Shown piece after piece: positions 21,027-34,579 of a DNA stretch of 64,000 nt; position 1 is the first letter of the stretch; each line of letters starts with the position of its first letter. Below the pieces are notes generated by a model. It made no database searches. It was not told the DNA's origin and was given only the letters and a program-made list of their open reading frames with translations. The position numbers were made by a program, and so were the translations under genes. The stretch is from Actinostola sp. cb2023 (taxonomy: Eukaryota > Cnidaria > Anthozoa > Actiniaria > Actinostolidae). Where the stretch lies: contig JAUJYZ010000125.1 of NCBI GenBank assembly GCA_033675265.1, forward strand, positions 124,001 to 188,000. The letters are read 5' to 3'.

Positions 21027-24000
21027 GTCTCAGATGTCCATAGTTTTCCTCAATATTCGCTGGAATCATAACAAACAGTAGACATTTCCATTGAAGACTT
21101 TTTCCTGGACATTTTCACTACAAAGGCTAGCCGTTGATGCGTTGCATTGGCACGGCGTTTGTTTGATTGGCGAGTCGAATCACATTCTGCATAGAATTCA
21201 AGCCAAAGCCAAAGGAGCAACGACCTTCCTTATCTCGAGTCGTAAACCACAGCAAAGCTTCCTTGATGCCCTTTCCTATGATTACAATCAAAAGCAGTTC
21301 AAATTAAAGAGAATTCTAGCTGTAACTTGCCTTACAACGGCGTTCTTACTTTATGCAAAATGCTTGAATGTAAAGCACTACGGCAAAGAAGCCCGCAGGT
21401 AGTCAGCTGTCACTCATCGACCCTAATCCCCGAGGGAGGAGATAACTTCAGTCACGTGACTACGGGATGCTAAGCTCATGCTTGTTATAAGTGACCAACA
21501 AGAAAATCGTTGAATTTCAATTCTAATATGAGCGAATTCATTTGTTTAGGATACCAACGTTAATCCCTGAGTAAGTACATGAAATATTCATAATGGCATG
21601 ACTAACTCATCTAGAATTTCGATCGACTGTGGGGGATATTTTCATGTGGGCGTGAGTACAGATTTTTACTGTCACCAAATTAATCAGCTAACAGACAGAC
21701 ACTGTATATCTTTATGCTGACGCAAAATACTTCAAAATTGAGAGCGTAGGTGACGCAGAGTAAACACAAAGACACTTTGACAACCTTTGCAAAAACAATA
21801 CACGTTGCCAGAGTTTGGACTAAGTGTTTGTCTGATGGGTTTTCGTTACATGGGCTCAGAGGTCAAGCAAACTCGAGAACTTACGTAGCCGGGGAGACTA
21901 CTGAATGTATAAACAATCAACAATCACACCAGGACGATATTTTAGACAAGGTTAGTTTTACAGAGAAAACTTTAACGGCGCTGAAAGATTGACATGAGGA
22001 GTCGGCACATTTGTCGGCATTTTCCTAGCGAAACATCTCGATTTTGAAATCCTCAAGAGCTAAATGGTGTGATTGATACACGTTTTGAGTTCTACTCTTG
22101 GACTGTTATTATAGTTAGACTAATATAAGCTTATTATACGAAACCCCAAACTTCATATGTGATGTGATTATAATGTACTTGTTAAACGATTCACCGTGAT
22201 TAATTATAATCAATATAATACACTGCCGAGGAATCTAATCCGTAAGTGAAAGATATAAAACTGGAAAAATCTAAATGAAAGAAATAAGAATTTGCATGAT
22301 AGGGACCTTCCACTGCCATGCATGAGGTCAAATTCTAATGCCAGACGCCAAATAAAGCCGATTTACGTCACATGCAACAACTCAAAATAAGACATTAAGC
22401 TGCAAAGAGAAATAGTCTGTAGTCTTAGTTTGGTCTATTTCTTCCATGCAGTCATTTTACTGTAAATGAAAGTCAGTATACGGTAACAATTTAGTCGGAA
22501 TTAAAAATACTTTAAATATTTCATCAAGTAAAGCTAAACAATTATGTAATGGGGGGGGGGAAACTTCTGCAATCTATTTTTACCGACTTGTTTAGACTTG
22601 AAACGAAATATTTCCTGCGTGTTATTAGCACAAACATTCAAACGGTATTTTTTATTAGTTTTTCTGCTTTTCACTGCGGTCGGCGCGCACGTTCTTTGAA
22701 GTCTTCTTCAAGAGTAAAACCGGGCGACAACTTGTGGTGTAAATGAGGAATTAAAAGCCCATCACTGCAGTGAATAGGCTATCAAAGATCTCATTACTAG
22801 TGCGCTTTCATATTGATGTGAACTTTGATATAGCTTTCTTAAGTATGTTGTTGTACTTGAAATATCTCTTTATCGACCAACAATTTGTCTAAAAATCTAT
22901 GATAACTTCAAAATTAGAACAAGGACAAAATTAAACTGATTGGAACACAGACTTTCCGCTTCGACCTTTGGGAGCCTCAGTTGGACATGCGTAAACTCTC
23001 AACATGTAGTTCCTTGACCTTACAACTCGTCCAAAGTCCAAATAGCCTACATAAGCAGCTATGTAGGACACAATTAGAAAGTCTATATTTTGTGTTCCAA
23101 AACTTATAATTAAACCAAACATATCAAAAACTTATTGAAATCATATCTTTTGTTCGAGGGTTTACTGTGGATAATTGTTTGTTTTTGTAAGTTCCGAAGC
23201 CGCGGGATGCTGCATTTTATTCCTTTTGTTCCAGACAAAAGACTATGTCAACCGTTGTTTGTTAGTTGTTTATTTAAAATTATTCGCATTTTTCCAGAAG
23301 TTTTTGCATAAAATATAAATGCCAAAGACACCAATGTACTACGAAAAAAAGTTCCAAAGTTTGCTAAAAAAATACATTACATTTTTCAGGGCAAAATCTG
23401 TAATTTAATGTTGATTGAGATTGTCTTGATATAAACCTTTCTCGAGACTTTTGTCGCACAAAAGCTTTTCTCTGCCAGAAGAGAGAAAACAAGGAATAAA
23501 GGAGAAAAAAAAAGTGAAAGGCAAGAATTAAATACTGATATATTTGAACAGTGACAACGTGAAATAGACCGCGGAAACTGCATGTCACCCCCGGCATCGC
23601 GAGATCCCGTGACATGATAATATAAAATTGAACGCGATTTTCGGCAACTGATAATTGTTTACCTTTGTTAATCGGTTACGACGGATTATCCAGAACGATT
23701 TTACAACTTTTCTCTCCGTGGCACTGAATTATCTTCATTATGAATCAATTGACTCCACCATATACGTCAAGTTGGCTGAGTTGGCAACGGTCCTAATCGA
23801 TCCGGTTCGACCCTAAACGTCACGATGTGGTTTTGTCACGTGGCAACAAGCTTTACTGGCCGGAGGTCGGTTCACCGAATTTTAAAAGGAAAACATGGCC
23901 TTGTAGCCCTTCAATCTCACTAACTGAGCTCTCAGTGTAAGCGACCGTCTGAAAGTAGAAAATTAAACGGGATGCTTCAAGCATTTTTGTTTCCAATTTC

Positions 24001-25936
24001 TTCACAAAGCGTGTCACCTTGGAGCTATTTATTATAGCGTGAGGGTTAGTTTTTTTTTTCTGACGAGATTTGATTAATAGTTGTCACGATCGAAATACAT
24101 GACCGTTACACCATGTGAGTGGAGTTACCTTATATGTAAGTATTCGTTGTATTTATGCACATACCTAACAAGCCTGAACACCAACTTAAACGTTGCCCAT
24201 ATAAAATGCGAAAACCCGACACCTGCTTGAGGATCGATTGCGAAATTGAAGTTCTGTGAGAAAAAACTTTTCAAACTTTGACTTCGATTTTATATTGTGC
24301 GAAAACTTTTCAGTAATTAACAAGAAAAATGAGACTTTCTTTGCTTCTATTATCGAACTTCTGTGAACCACGAAACTAAGTAGTAGGCTTATAATATATC
24401 ATGACTCAAGAAAAGAAATATATATATTTTTTCTTTCATATCTTTTTTCGCTCTTTGTTCTCCCAGTTTAGTTTGTAAATAGGAAAAATTTTCTTCCGAA
24501 AGATTATTTCGATTTTATGTAAGACTTTTTTTGCTCTTCAAAGCGTGTAAAGTTCCCTTAGGCTTCGAGAAAACGGCCACACACGAAGAACACATAATTA
24601 TATACCGACTAAATTGCTCCAAATCTCTCTCACTAAAGCAAAATAAATCCGAAATCTGATCAGTTCTTTCTGGAATAAAAATCATAGTGACTCCTGGTTT
24701 TCTAAATTTTTAGAATATTTTGAAAATACTTTCGCTCAGTTGTAAAGTTTTTAAACTAATATTCATTTGTGTCCCAGCAGTAAATATTTAGAAGCTATCA
24801 AGAACTAGGTTTTAAATATACGTGACATGCTTACCGTTTTATTATCAGATACTGTAACTTACGGCTCGGGGAACTGATTAATCAGGCCGTTCTGCCTATA
24901 GTAAGATATCTATAATCACTGTACGCGTATATATAACACTTTACAGGTTGTATGATTCAACTCCACAGAGAAAGCAATACTAAAATCAGTGGGGGAGCCA
25001 TGTTTCATCCAACAAGAAAGCATTTCATGGCAAAACTGCTTGAGAGGAATAATTTTAAAATTCACAGCAGTAATTAGGCTGAGGAAACCAATAGGGAAGG
25101 AAAGACGACCGTGCAAGCAAGCGCCGAGAAATGAAACTGATCATTAGTTCTCTGTACAGTAAATTCCGTTCATCATCGCAAGATACGATATTAAAAATTT
25201 CTAAAAGTTCAAACCTTAAATTGTTTTTTCAACTTACAAAGTGTATGGATATTTACCTTGGGAAGTCTTGAATATTGAATGAGCTGATACCAACGGCTAA
25301 ACTGGGGCCGGAATCTTGACTTGTCAACGGAACTGAAGTTTGCACACTTTCGTAAGTGACTGACTCGAACCACTTCAGTGAAATATTTCACTGATTTTAA
25401 AAACTCCTGTCGAGTTCAAGTCTGCATAACTACTACGATTTGTCTTCCTTGACGTTGAAGTAAATCAGCCGAGAGTTGTCTAGCATTGATCCCGACCGTC
25501 AATACCCGGCGTGATCAATTCCAAAATGTACGAAACTGATGACCGAAAATGAGATGTTGTAAAAACTTTGGAGCAATTGATAGGCCAGTCTTATCAGATC
25601 AAACTTGAATAGCTTGTGAGGCGAACATCTAGTCGTCGAATTCTTTCCTAATGAATGAGGACTGATACAAGTGGCTATGATGGTGCTAAAAATAGAAACA
25701 AGCAGATAAGGCCATGAAATATTGATTGTATGGAATGGCAAATGAAGCAAGCAAAATATCGATGATAATTTTTTGTACAGGATCTTATTGGATGCACTGA
25801 CTGATGTCTCCATGGCAACGAACTTACAAGGACCAATTTATCAGTAATTAAACTTGATCCGTCTTGCATACCGGTAGTATGCGTCCATGGGTGATCAATA
25901 TGTACCTAGTAACAATATTAACTACTTTATAACCAA

Positions 25937-26118
25937 GCACGAGGTCAGTACAGTAAAATATCAGATCGAGGTCTTGCAGTGCAGGCCGAGCCGCAGACTG
26001 GTGTCTGTACAAAAACCACCGATGTCTGATATTTTCCTGTACTGATCGAGCAAGTGAGGTTATTAAGTTGTTTATTATATGGACTTTTTAATTGAGATGA
26101 GGTTATTTTTATCGTGAC
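25937..26118. repeat. Dispersed repeat, uninterrupted copy (second copy at 30698-30971)
   Basis: The segment gcacgaggtcagtacagtaa ... tgtactgatcgagcaagtga recurs at 30698-30971 with the same order of blocks. The copy here is not interrupted. Its outer parts are partly self-complementary (cagtacag/ctgtactg and atatcaga/tctgatat). It gives an empty-site comparison for the MITE at 30724. Confidence 0.75.
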
Positions 26119-27002
26119 AAAAAAAATATAACGGGAGGTGGTTGCTTATAAGAGGGCCAAATGTATTGCGCCAGACGATTATATTTGAAGCTGGAGCCGT
26201 GGTCCAGTTCACCTAAACTTCGAACAATAAGTGGTCGCGTGGCGATGTTGCAAGGAATATAGCGTGATACTCGTTCTCAAACTTGCGGTTCGAAAAGCCG
26301 CAGGCGACTCTGCGAACGAGATTGCACCAACGTGTCTGAACTCTTTTCTGTTACTTCCGGTTGCGGTAACGGACCAATCTACAAAACTACTACATGTACA
26401 AACCTAAAGACGACTGTAAACGATATATATAAAAGCGTTTCGTCAAACGAGTTCAGATAAACCGGTTCAGATAAAAGAAACTGGATATTTTAGAAACCCA
26501 CATGTCACGTGATCATACCTATGGCTCGTAGGGGAAGAAATTTTGTAATCAAGGACGTTTGTTTTCTTAAATAGCAAACAACTATTATTATTACTGATTT
26601 TCTTTAGGCATGACACCTGTACTACTATCCACTACTGACTACTGGACTTTTAGTTATTCTAATGCCCCATTCACACCGAGTCTTAAATGTTTAAAATATG
26701 TTTTAAAGTGGTTTACCGGTTTAGGAAATTATCTACAAACGCTGCATAATCCTTGGTGCAAAACTGTCCTCTATCTTACACAGTAAGTATAAATTCCAGG
26801 TAGTTTTAAAATTGGATGCGCATTTTCGTAAAAGAATCAGTGAAATAAACCTCAGTACTATAACTAACCATGTTAAAGTTGGGAAATGGGATTTAACGTG
26901 TACGAAATGAAATGCATTCCAAAAATAACTGATCTCAAAGCGAATGCGCACCAAATTTTGTTGGAGGTGCTATCTATGAGAGTTATTAAAAGACGCGTTT
27001 CG

Positions 27003-27255
27003 GTGCAAGGAAGAAGTAAATATATCTTCGCGATACTGTTCTGATGTCTCTATAGCGGCGTCTGGCCTGTCACGCCGATGGAATGCATTCAATAGCGCGC
27101 GTTTTGGCACAAGGAAAAAGTAAATATATACATGCATATAGATCTCTCTCTCTATATATCTTTGCGATACTGTTCTAGTATCTCCAGAATTGGGAAATGA
27201 AGAGCGACGTCAAGCCTGTCACGCCGATGGAATGCGCTCAGTAGCTCGCCGGAAT
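27003..27255. repeat. Imperfect tandem duplication, two units of about 95-140 bp
   Basis: Both units share caaggaAaaagtaaatatat-type, cgatactgttct and gcctgtcacgccgatggaat blocks in order. The second unit has an extra ct/ta-rich insert. Function not seen. Confidence 0.7.
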
Positions 27256-27957
27256 CAGACCGCCCCACCAGAAGTACGAGATCGATGAAAGGCTAGAAAA
27301 CACAAGACAAGTTCGCTGACCCTTCTTTCCTTAATGAGTTTAGCGGTTTAACAATGTGTGTTTTTATCATGCATGAGGGAGGGCGATAAGGGTTTGCCTG
27401 CCCACTATACGAACCATTCATAACAACAAAGGGATTGAACAACGGAACAAGACGAGACGCACTGCCAATGTGAATTGATGTGAACCTTCTTTAAATCGTT
27501 TTGTATCGCCAAGATACTTTTCCCGAGTGTTCTACCGGCTTAACCAACCCCTTATCTGAGCTGAGATTAGAAATTTTCGAAACTTCATATATTTATAGAT
27601 GGGCGGGTTCACAGCGATAAAGTATTTTATTACTCTACTTTCGTAAGCACTTCTCAGAGAGCGTAAGAATGTCAAAGGATTATATGCTACCACGAATGTC
27701 TTACGCGTGATACATTAAAAACGGCACTAGAATCATCTATTAAATAGAGCGACCTTCGAGCGATGTCATGCCTACATCGCTTCTCTTATCAAAAATATCA
27801 GAGCGTTGATCCGCGCGCTACCTTATAATTTCCGTTCGATCAAGATATGTTATTACGCATATGTTTGAGAATCCTTGCGATAACAACAACGCTGCCTTGT
27901 TTGTGCTAGAAAACCGGGTGTATGGGCCGAGGCCTGTTTGTGAGGGTACGAGAAGAA

Positions 27958-28130
27958 GACCAGTACCGATACTGCAATACCCGCGAGTATACGAGATGAA
28001 GATCGGTACCGATACCGCAATACCCGCGAGTATACGAGATGAAGATCGGTACCGATACCGCAATACCCGCGAGTATGCGAGATGAAGATCGGTACCGATA
28101 CCGCAATACCCGCGAGTATACGAGATGAAG
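27958..28130. repeat. 43-bp minisatellite, about four copies
   Basis: The word gatcggtaccgatac starts at 28001, 28044 and 28087, so the period is exactly 43, with a slightly diverged first unit. The unit holds short palindromes (ggtacc, atacccgcgagtat). The long open frames through it arise from the repeat. Confidence 0.9.
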
Positions 28131-28534
28131 ATCCAGATAGCTCAGTGCTCGACTGTACAATTTCAAACACTTTTCGTTGGCCTTGCCGGACACAGAAACT
28201 AATGAATAGCACCTATCGCTAACACCTTCACTCCCCTGAAGGTCCTGAAGGCTACATTTCAAGATACTGTTGTGGCCTCGAGCATTTTCTCTCCTGCCTA
28301 TCTCGAGCAATATCTCCGTCGGAATTTCCTTTCCATTTAAGACACAGAGATTACATTGTACAAGAAGGACCTTTTTGTAAGATGTTTTTTTAGATAGTTC
28401 TTTATCGGCGCGCATCGAATTATTTTGGAACAATCACATGAGCAGTGTATACGACAATGAAGCCTCCTGTGATTCCTGTGCTGCGTCTTAGTCTTTATGT
28501 AATATACAGATTGAGCTACCCTATTTAATAAAGG

Positions 28535-28583
28535 TATTCTATTCTATTCTATTCTATTCTATTCTATTCTATTCTATTCTATT
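28535..28583. repeat. (ATTCT)n pentanucleotide microsatellite
   Basis: About nine to ten uninterrupted ATTCT units. Confidence 0.95.
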
Positions 28584-29702
28584 ATTTAATTTGATTGCAC
28601 TAAAGGGAACTATCCCAGGGAGAGCCGGAGAATAATAACTGTTGTAGCTAAAAACTGGTTAAAACTGTCCTTGTTGGACCACACTTGATACAATGCTAAC
28701 AGAACCAAGCGGTTTTTGTGGTCTTTTGAGTTCAAAAGTGAGATTCCAACGGAACAGACGACGTCACTCATGTTAGTTCGTCCCCCATGCGGAATTGTCT
28801 CGCGTCAGGTACTGGGTACGAGTTTGTTACGTCACTAGGTTTTGTCTTCATATGTTGAACATACATCAACTACAAACTTGAAATAATAATAATAATAATT
28901 CCAAACTTGAAATACTGTCTAGATATGCCTACCTTGCTTTTCCAGAGTTTAATAGTAGCGCAAAAGGTCAAAGAATATTTTGTGGGGTATTTAAGACACG
29001 CGAACACCTACGGCGATTAAAATAAATACAATTGCCCCAAGAAATCTCAAGGGAGCTCCCAGCTTGAAATGGAAATGACTCCTCAGGGTCAACCAATTAC
29101 ACACCATCTAGCAGTCGGTCAACCAATCATAAAAGAGCTGGTAAATTCCAGTCAGTACAGAGTTTGTCATTGGGCTGATTAATTATAAGTTATATGACTG
29201 GTCATACTCAATCGGGTTCCGTTACACACTTAATTCTCTGACTTATCATCAGTAGAAGTATCTGTTTTATATCGTACATGGTCTCCTGCCTGTGTGTGGA
29301 AAGCGGATGCGATCTATACCACTATAAAAATAATAATAATTTTAATTTAATTTTAATTTTAAAAACTAAGGACTTTTCCATCTCCCTTTTCGAAAAATGA
29401 ACGAAAAAATAAAGATGCAAACAAACAAAAGGTTGTGTGTATAATGAGTTGAAAGGAAGGAAGACTAGCGCGCTTTAGTACACTAAAAATCACTTGGTAT
29501 TTTACACAGGAGGCTGCGCGCCAACCGCGTCCCTATTTTCAAAATGGCGCCGAAGAAGACAGCGCGTCTTATTTGGATGGGCTTCCTGTGGTAGAGTACG
29601 TCTGAAACCAATTTGCAAAATACAAACTCGTCTTACAGGTCAGCTACGTTTATCACTAATTAAAAATGAATGCGGATTCTCAAATTTGTGATGACTGAGG
29701 AC

Positions 29703-30084
29703 AATGAGGGTTTATCATGTAATTTCAAAACTCATTGGACAAAAAAATGATTATCATAGCTGAAAAGAGTTCGTTGAAATAAATGAGTAAAAATGTGAAG
29801 TTTGGAAATGATCGCTTCACAAATTGCGAAGATATGATTTTTCAAAAATCGAAATTTTATATGAAAACCTTTGGAAATTTACGCTTGGAGGCAAGAGTTG
29901 CCTACCAACAAAGGTTTTCATATAAAATTTCGATTTTGAAAATTCATATATTTGCAATTTGTGAAGCGATCTTTTCCAAACTTCACATTTTTACTCGTTT
30001 CAACGAGCTCTTTCCAGCTATGGTAATCATTTTTTTTGTCCTATGTCTCCTATAAGTTTTGAAATTACGTGATAAACCCTCATT
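29703..30084. mobile_element. Foldback element family A, intergenic copy (about 380 bp)
   Basis: The left arm begins atgagggtttatcatgtaat and the right arm ends with its complement. The arms are over 150 bases and close to identical, so the element can fold into a near-complete hairpin. The second copy is in a TAF1 intron at 62885-63307. There is no transposase. Confidence 0.85.
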
Positions 30085-30163
30085 GCTCACAACGATCTTT
30101 AGTGATAGAAATTATTGACTCGACGACAACTCCATTATCACACGTACGTCGAGGGCTCACATG

Positions 30164-30360
30164 GAGTCGTTTTACTAAGGAGTGGAAAGTAGTTACGGTA
30201 CGGTTCGTGCCGCACGGTGACCGTGCCGTGTCCAAGCATTCTGATTGGTTGAGCAATGATTTTGCGCGCTGTGATTGGTTGAATACAATGTCTTCGATTC
30301 CGTAACGTGACCGTAACTCCGTACCGTAGGTTTCCCCGGCACTCGTACGAAAACGACTCT
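30164..30360. mobile_element. MITE family with GAGTCGTTTT ends, copy 1
   Basis: The ends GAGTCGTTTT and AAAACGACTC are inverted. Inside, ttacggtacgg and its complement recur, flanking a ctgattggttga block. A second copy with the same ends and inner blocks is at 52150-52303 in TAF1. Confidence 0.8.
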
Positions 30361-30697
30361 AAGTCTTCGCGTACCTGCGCACATCTCGTTCCCGAGGGTA
30401 GAGAGAGAAAACTCAATTCGTCAAGTAGATTTTACGGCAAAGTCCGTTGAAGACCTGGGGTGTTTCTCTAGAGACGTGAAAACTTTATGGGCTGGAAAAC
30501 TGGCTACAAATTTGCTTAGTTTTGTATACTTTTTTCTGAGCTTCACGGGTAATTTGTTCGGGCTAGTATTCGCGTCTATAAATAAACGCATGGCTGATGT
30601 CAAAAGCTGATACTAAGTAAAAACAATCAGAATGATTTTCAATGAGATAGGATCGACTCAGTTCTGCATGATTTCAATATTGACTCGATTCTTTGAA

Positions 30698-30971
30698 GCG
30701 CGAGGTCAGTACAGCAAAATATCCAGGGCCGTACACAGGGCCAGGGGGGGCAGTTGTCCCCCCTAGCAAGGCGAAAAAGATACCAAAAAGTATACTGAGA
30801 ACCGTACAATGTTTATTTTTATTTGGTGTGTTAAATACGTACAGCCCCCCCTTGAATTTTGGGTTATGTACGGCCCTGATATCAGACTTTCCTGTACTGA
30901 TCGAGCAAGCGAGGTTATTTTAAAACTTCTTTATTATGTGGTATTTTTAATCGAGGTTATTTTTGTCGTTC
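30698..30971. repeat. Dispersed repeat (as at 25937) split by a MITE
   Basis: The left part ends acagcaaaatatc and the right part resumes atcagactttcctgtact, matching the continuous copy at 25937-26118. The MITE at 30724-30878 therefore inserted into an older repeat. Confidence 0.75.
30724..30878. mobile_element. hAT-like MITE, copy 1 (155 bp)
   Basis: The terminal inverted repeats are CAGGGCCGTAC and GTACGGCCCTG. A 5-bp target duplication ATATC flanks it (30719-30723 and 30879-30883), and the uninterrupted copy at 25937 has ATATC once. Ends of the CAGGG/CCCTG type are usual for hAT elements, although most hAT elements duplicate 8 bp. Other copies are at 58547 and 63767. Confidence 0.85.
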
Positions 30972-31578
30972 CAAAAAAGATTCGTAAATCGCCCACGGGC
31001 ATTACCGGAGAAACGTGTCCACGCAACCAATTTGCAGACTGCGCGATTTTACCGGATACAATAAGAATGTTTACAACATTGGAAAGTTGACGAATGCGAA
31101 TTCATATCAATAATTTCAAATCTTTTCAAATCTTTAGCGCCGTTTGGCTACTCGCAACATGACAACTTTTCCTCCGTCGTTTTTGCTTATTTTCTCCTTT
31201 TAATTTTCACATATCAGTTTATAAAAATAAAATAATTTTCGCAAAAACCCGCCTCACAAATCCCCCTACAATACATTTTTTCAATGAAAAAAGTATTTTT
31301 CAATCAGTTTTACTAATATAAAGAAACATAGTCTTTTTAGTACGTTTTCCCGAAGTGTAAAACTATAAATAATGCGTACCGACTACTGAAATATCTAAAA
31401 TATGACTCTGTATTGATCATAAAATATGCAGTGTTTCTATAAATATCTGACTGATAATGGCTGCGTGTGCAGGTGGACGGGAAGAGACCAAAATATGCAA
31501 ATGAATCTGAAATGTGTCGTATACGTCTCTCCTCCAAAAACTACATCTTCTCATCTAGATTATCAGCAATTATAATTC

Positions 31579-31993
31579 CTATAGACCCTATGCAATACTC
31601 GATTTCTGTACTTTGCATAAATTTGCAAAAACTGAAAGAATAACGAGTTAAGTAAAGGTAAATCAATAGATTGAAAGACCATCGACAGTTTAGTATTTAC
31701 CCCCAAAAGTGCATTAATAAAAATGAAACCATCATCAAGTAATAAGCGTTTGAAAGGTGCAAAATACATGGAAATGAGGCATCTAGGGCCAAAGTCCGGT
31801 TTCTGGAACAAATCTTTGTAATTTCAAATCACTATATAACTTTTCAACATTGCATAGTACAGCCCTAAAATTTGGTATGTTCATTATTGAAAACCCTCTC
31901 TTCAAAGAGATGGTCGGATATTGCTGTAATATATTCCCAATAACAAAGGAAATCAGATTTTACGATTCTACCATTAATGCATAGGGTCTATAG
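31579..31993. mobile_element. 415-bp MITE family B, copy 1
   Basis: The ends CTATAGACCCTATGCA and TGCATAGGGTCTATAG are exact inverted copies. The interior is about 90 percent or more identical by eye to 37725-38135. No open frame resembles a transposase. The two copies are in the same orientation and bracket GPCR copy 1. Confidence 0.85.
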
Positions 31994-34369
31994 CACAACT
32001 AAATTCTAACGTAAGTGAGTCTAGTAAGCACATTTTTACGAACTTTGGGTTGAATCAACTCGAACTACGCTAAGTAGAGAAAAACATTTAAAGCTATGTT
32101 TCTCAGTTTGGTTTTTCAGTTGAGGTGAGAACGAAATTATATTCGCGATTTAAAGTCTTGTAAAACTAAATAAGTAGAACCTAAACAAATGCAAATCTAA
32201 TAGTCCAGGCCGGAATTCAAGCATCTAAAATGCATTATAAACATTAAAATACCTGTTCACGATGGAAGGAAGTACTGCCGACGCGTTCAGTTTTTTTTTT
32301 TTAGAATAGTAGATTCGTAGTCAGCCGAGTAGATTCGCGGTATTCTACTGCCGAGTAGCTAGCCGATTCTCCGATCACTGACGGCCGTCCAAGCTGAAGC
32401 AGACTGCACCCCGGGACTGCACTCTATACGTAATCCATTGTTTAGTTGACTCTCAGCATGATAACGCTGCTGAGCGACAATTCACAAAGAGCCTTTTGAA
32501 GAAATGCTGGTTGTTTGAAATATATTGGGCTTTGTATATAGGTCACTTCACTATGCTACTAACAGATCAACTATTGAACTTATCTCAAATTGAAAACAGG
32601 GCTGAATTTATGAATATAATTCTAAATTAATGTCACAACATTTTAAAAAGCCAACAAATCATTACCAAGTCACTAGAGATCAGTATTTCAAGAAAAAGTA
32701 GCTGAAAAAGTTTACGTAACTTTTATGTTGTTATTTTCAATCATCGCATTCGATTCAGCGATAGTTTATTTTCATTTACTAGCCCTTTGTCAGTCAAACT
32801 GCCGGTAAAACTATCCTTGGTGCCGACAAAGTGCTATCTAACTTTTACGATTGTTTTTTCAGTATTTTGTGATAACAAATTATTAATACCATACACGGAT
32901 TATTGATCAGTTTTGCAGCCGTGTGCTAGTGTAAAAGTCAGTATTCCATTTCTAAACACAGTTCCATGCAAACGATTGGCGTCGACAGGATCTATTAGCA
33001 ACTATTTCTAGTAAATTAACTGGTATAACACAAAAGTTTGCCCAATTCTTCTCGTGTGATTAATGAGCTGTTGATACTCTAGATTAGCTTTGCGTCGACG
33101 GCCGGCTCTGTAGTAGTGCCCGCCATCGAACTAATGCTTTTTCCTTATGACTACATTATCAGCTGAATTCCACAGCGTCTTTCTAAATAGTTATGGCGTA
33201 TTGTAAATATAATAGACATGACAGGGTTATCGAGATGTTTTTCTTGCTATCACTTCAAATGATTTCATCCGCGAGGCGCATTTAGCCGAACGATTATTCA
33301 AGTCTTGGCTTTCTCTAGTCTCTCTCAGTGTATTCAATCGTTCGTCGATTGATGTTGCGTTTGCGTGGGCATGATAGTTATTTGACGCAAAAGCAGTCAA
33401 GGAGACAGAGGAAGGTTAGCACGTGACAAAGAAAACAGTTGCAAAATTGTGATTTCTTCTACCGCTGTTTCTCATTTGCATGGAGGCGTGTTTGCATGCA
33501 CGTAGGCTTTGCCTCAGACATTGCTAAATGTCAGAAATATTTGCAATGATAAATGTATTTTCAATCTACCGTATCGAAAAATATGGCAATTTCTTCTAGC
33601 AAACACTATAACTCCTACTAAACATAAAACAAAGACTGAGTATTGGAAACAAGACAGGTTGGGCTCGCAAAGGATTGTGGTCAAATTCACGGCCGCCATT
33701 TTGTTATTGTTGTTGGTACTGAACAATTCCAGTCACTCTTCTCACGCGTACTGATTTTTAAGATTAGCAAACTGGTTTCTTTCTGGTGCAAACAGCCTAT
33801 ATGATCTGAAAGAGTTTGTCTGAAAGAACATTTCTGGAAAGTTTAGATGATTTAGGATAAAATCTCAAAAAGTTATCGGGGATGACATTTATAGACTTTA
33901 GTATGGGATTTTGCCGTCATGCGTTGCAAGCCTCGTTTTGATGTTTTTTCAGAATTTAAGTCGTTCATAACTTCGCAGAGATATATAATTTCGTCATGAA
34001 ATTAGCTATATAAGTATATAAATATACTATTTTGAAGATCGACTCATCACCGTCACCTTCTTCACTGAACAGTCCACATGAATTTGTGAGTTTCCGTGAC
34101 GCCATTACTGCGCTTCGCTATTGCAAGTCTCAGCTATAGTTTACAAGAACTTGTTTACAAGTGCATGTACTTCAGCCTCGCGGGTTTAATAAGAAATGCT
34201 CCATCAGAAATGCCAATGTTCAAGTTCCCAATTGGCGATTTCATTTACCAACATGAACGGCGTATTGGTCGATAAATTAACTGACATGATGTAAATATCA
34301 TAATACTAATTTTACAAATCAGTTGGATAAAAAATGGCACTTTTAATATTAAACAAATAAATCTCGTCC

Positions 34370-34424
<55 letters not shown>

Positions 34425-34436
34425 CAAATTGATATC

Positions 34437-34469
<33 letters not shown>

Positions 34470-34579
34470 TTTGCCGGATAGTACTTTCGGTGTTTGAATA
34501 ATCCGCACTGCGTGAACTTCCAGTTTGTTTAGCGTTGTTTCACCGCTCATTTCACTGAATGCAAAAGGCAATTCCTTTT

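Larger units (their letters stand above)
21027..34579. other. 13.5 kb region with no supportable gene
   Basis: No open frame here shows a recognisable domain, splice-consistent chain or codon bias on either strand; all are short. It contains the FAT4 promoter and 5' UTR, which I cannot delimit, plus the repeats listed separately at 25937, 27003, 27958, 28535, 29703, 30164, 30698, 30724 and 31579. Large parts (21400-25900, 32000-34500) are AT-rich DNA in which I see nothing specific. Confidence 0.6.

Noticed and set aside
21091..21402. 103-residue + strand frame just upstream of FAT4
   Set aside because: No recognisable domain, probably within the FAT4 5' region by chance.
27818..28433. Overlapping 81-175 residue frames
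   Set aside because: Their length comes from the 43-bp minisatellite; no homology or start/splice context.
22000..34500. Retrotransposon or reverse transcriptase remnants
   Set aside because: I looked for YxDD-type and integrase-like frames and saw none; repeats here are short foldback elements.
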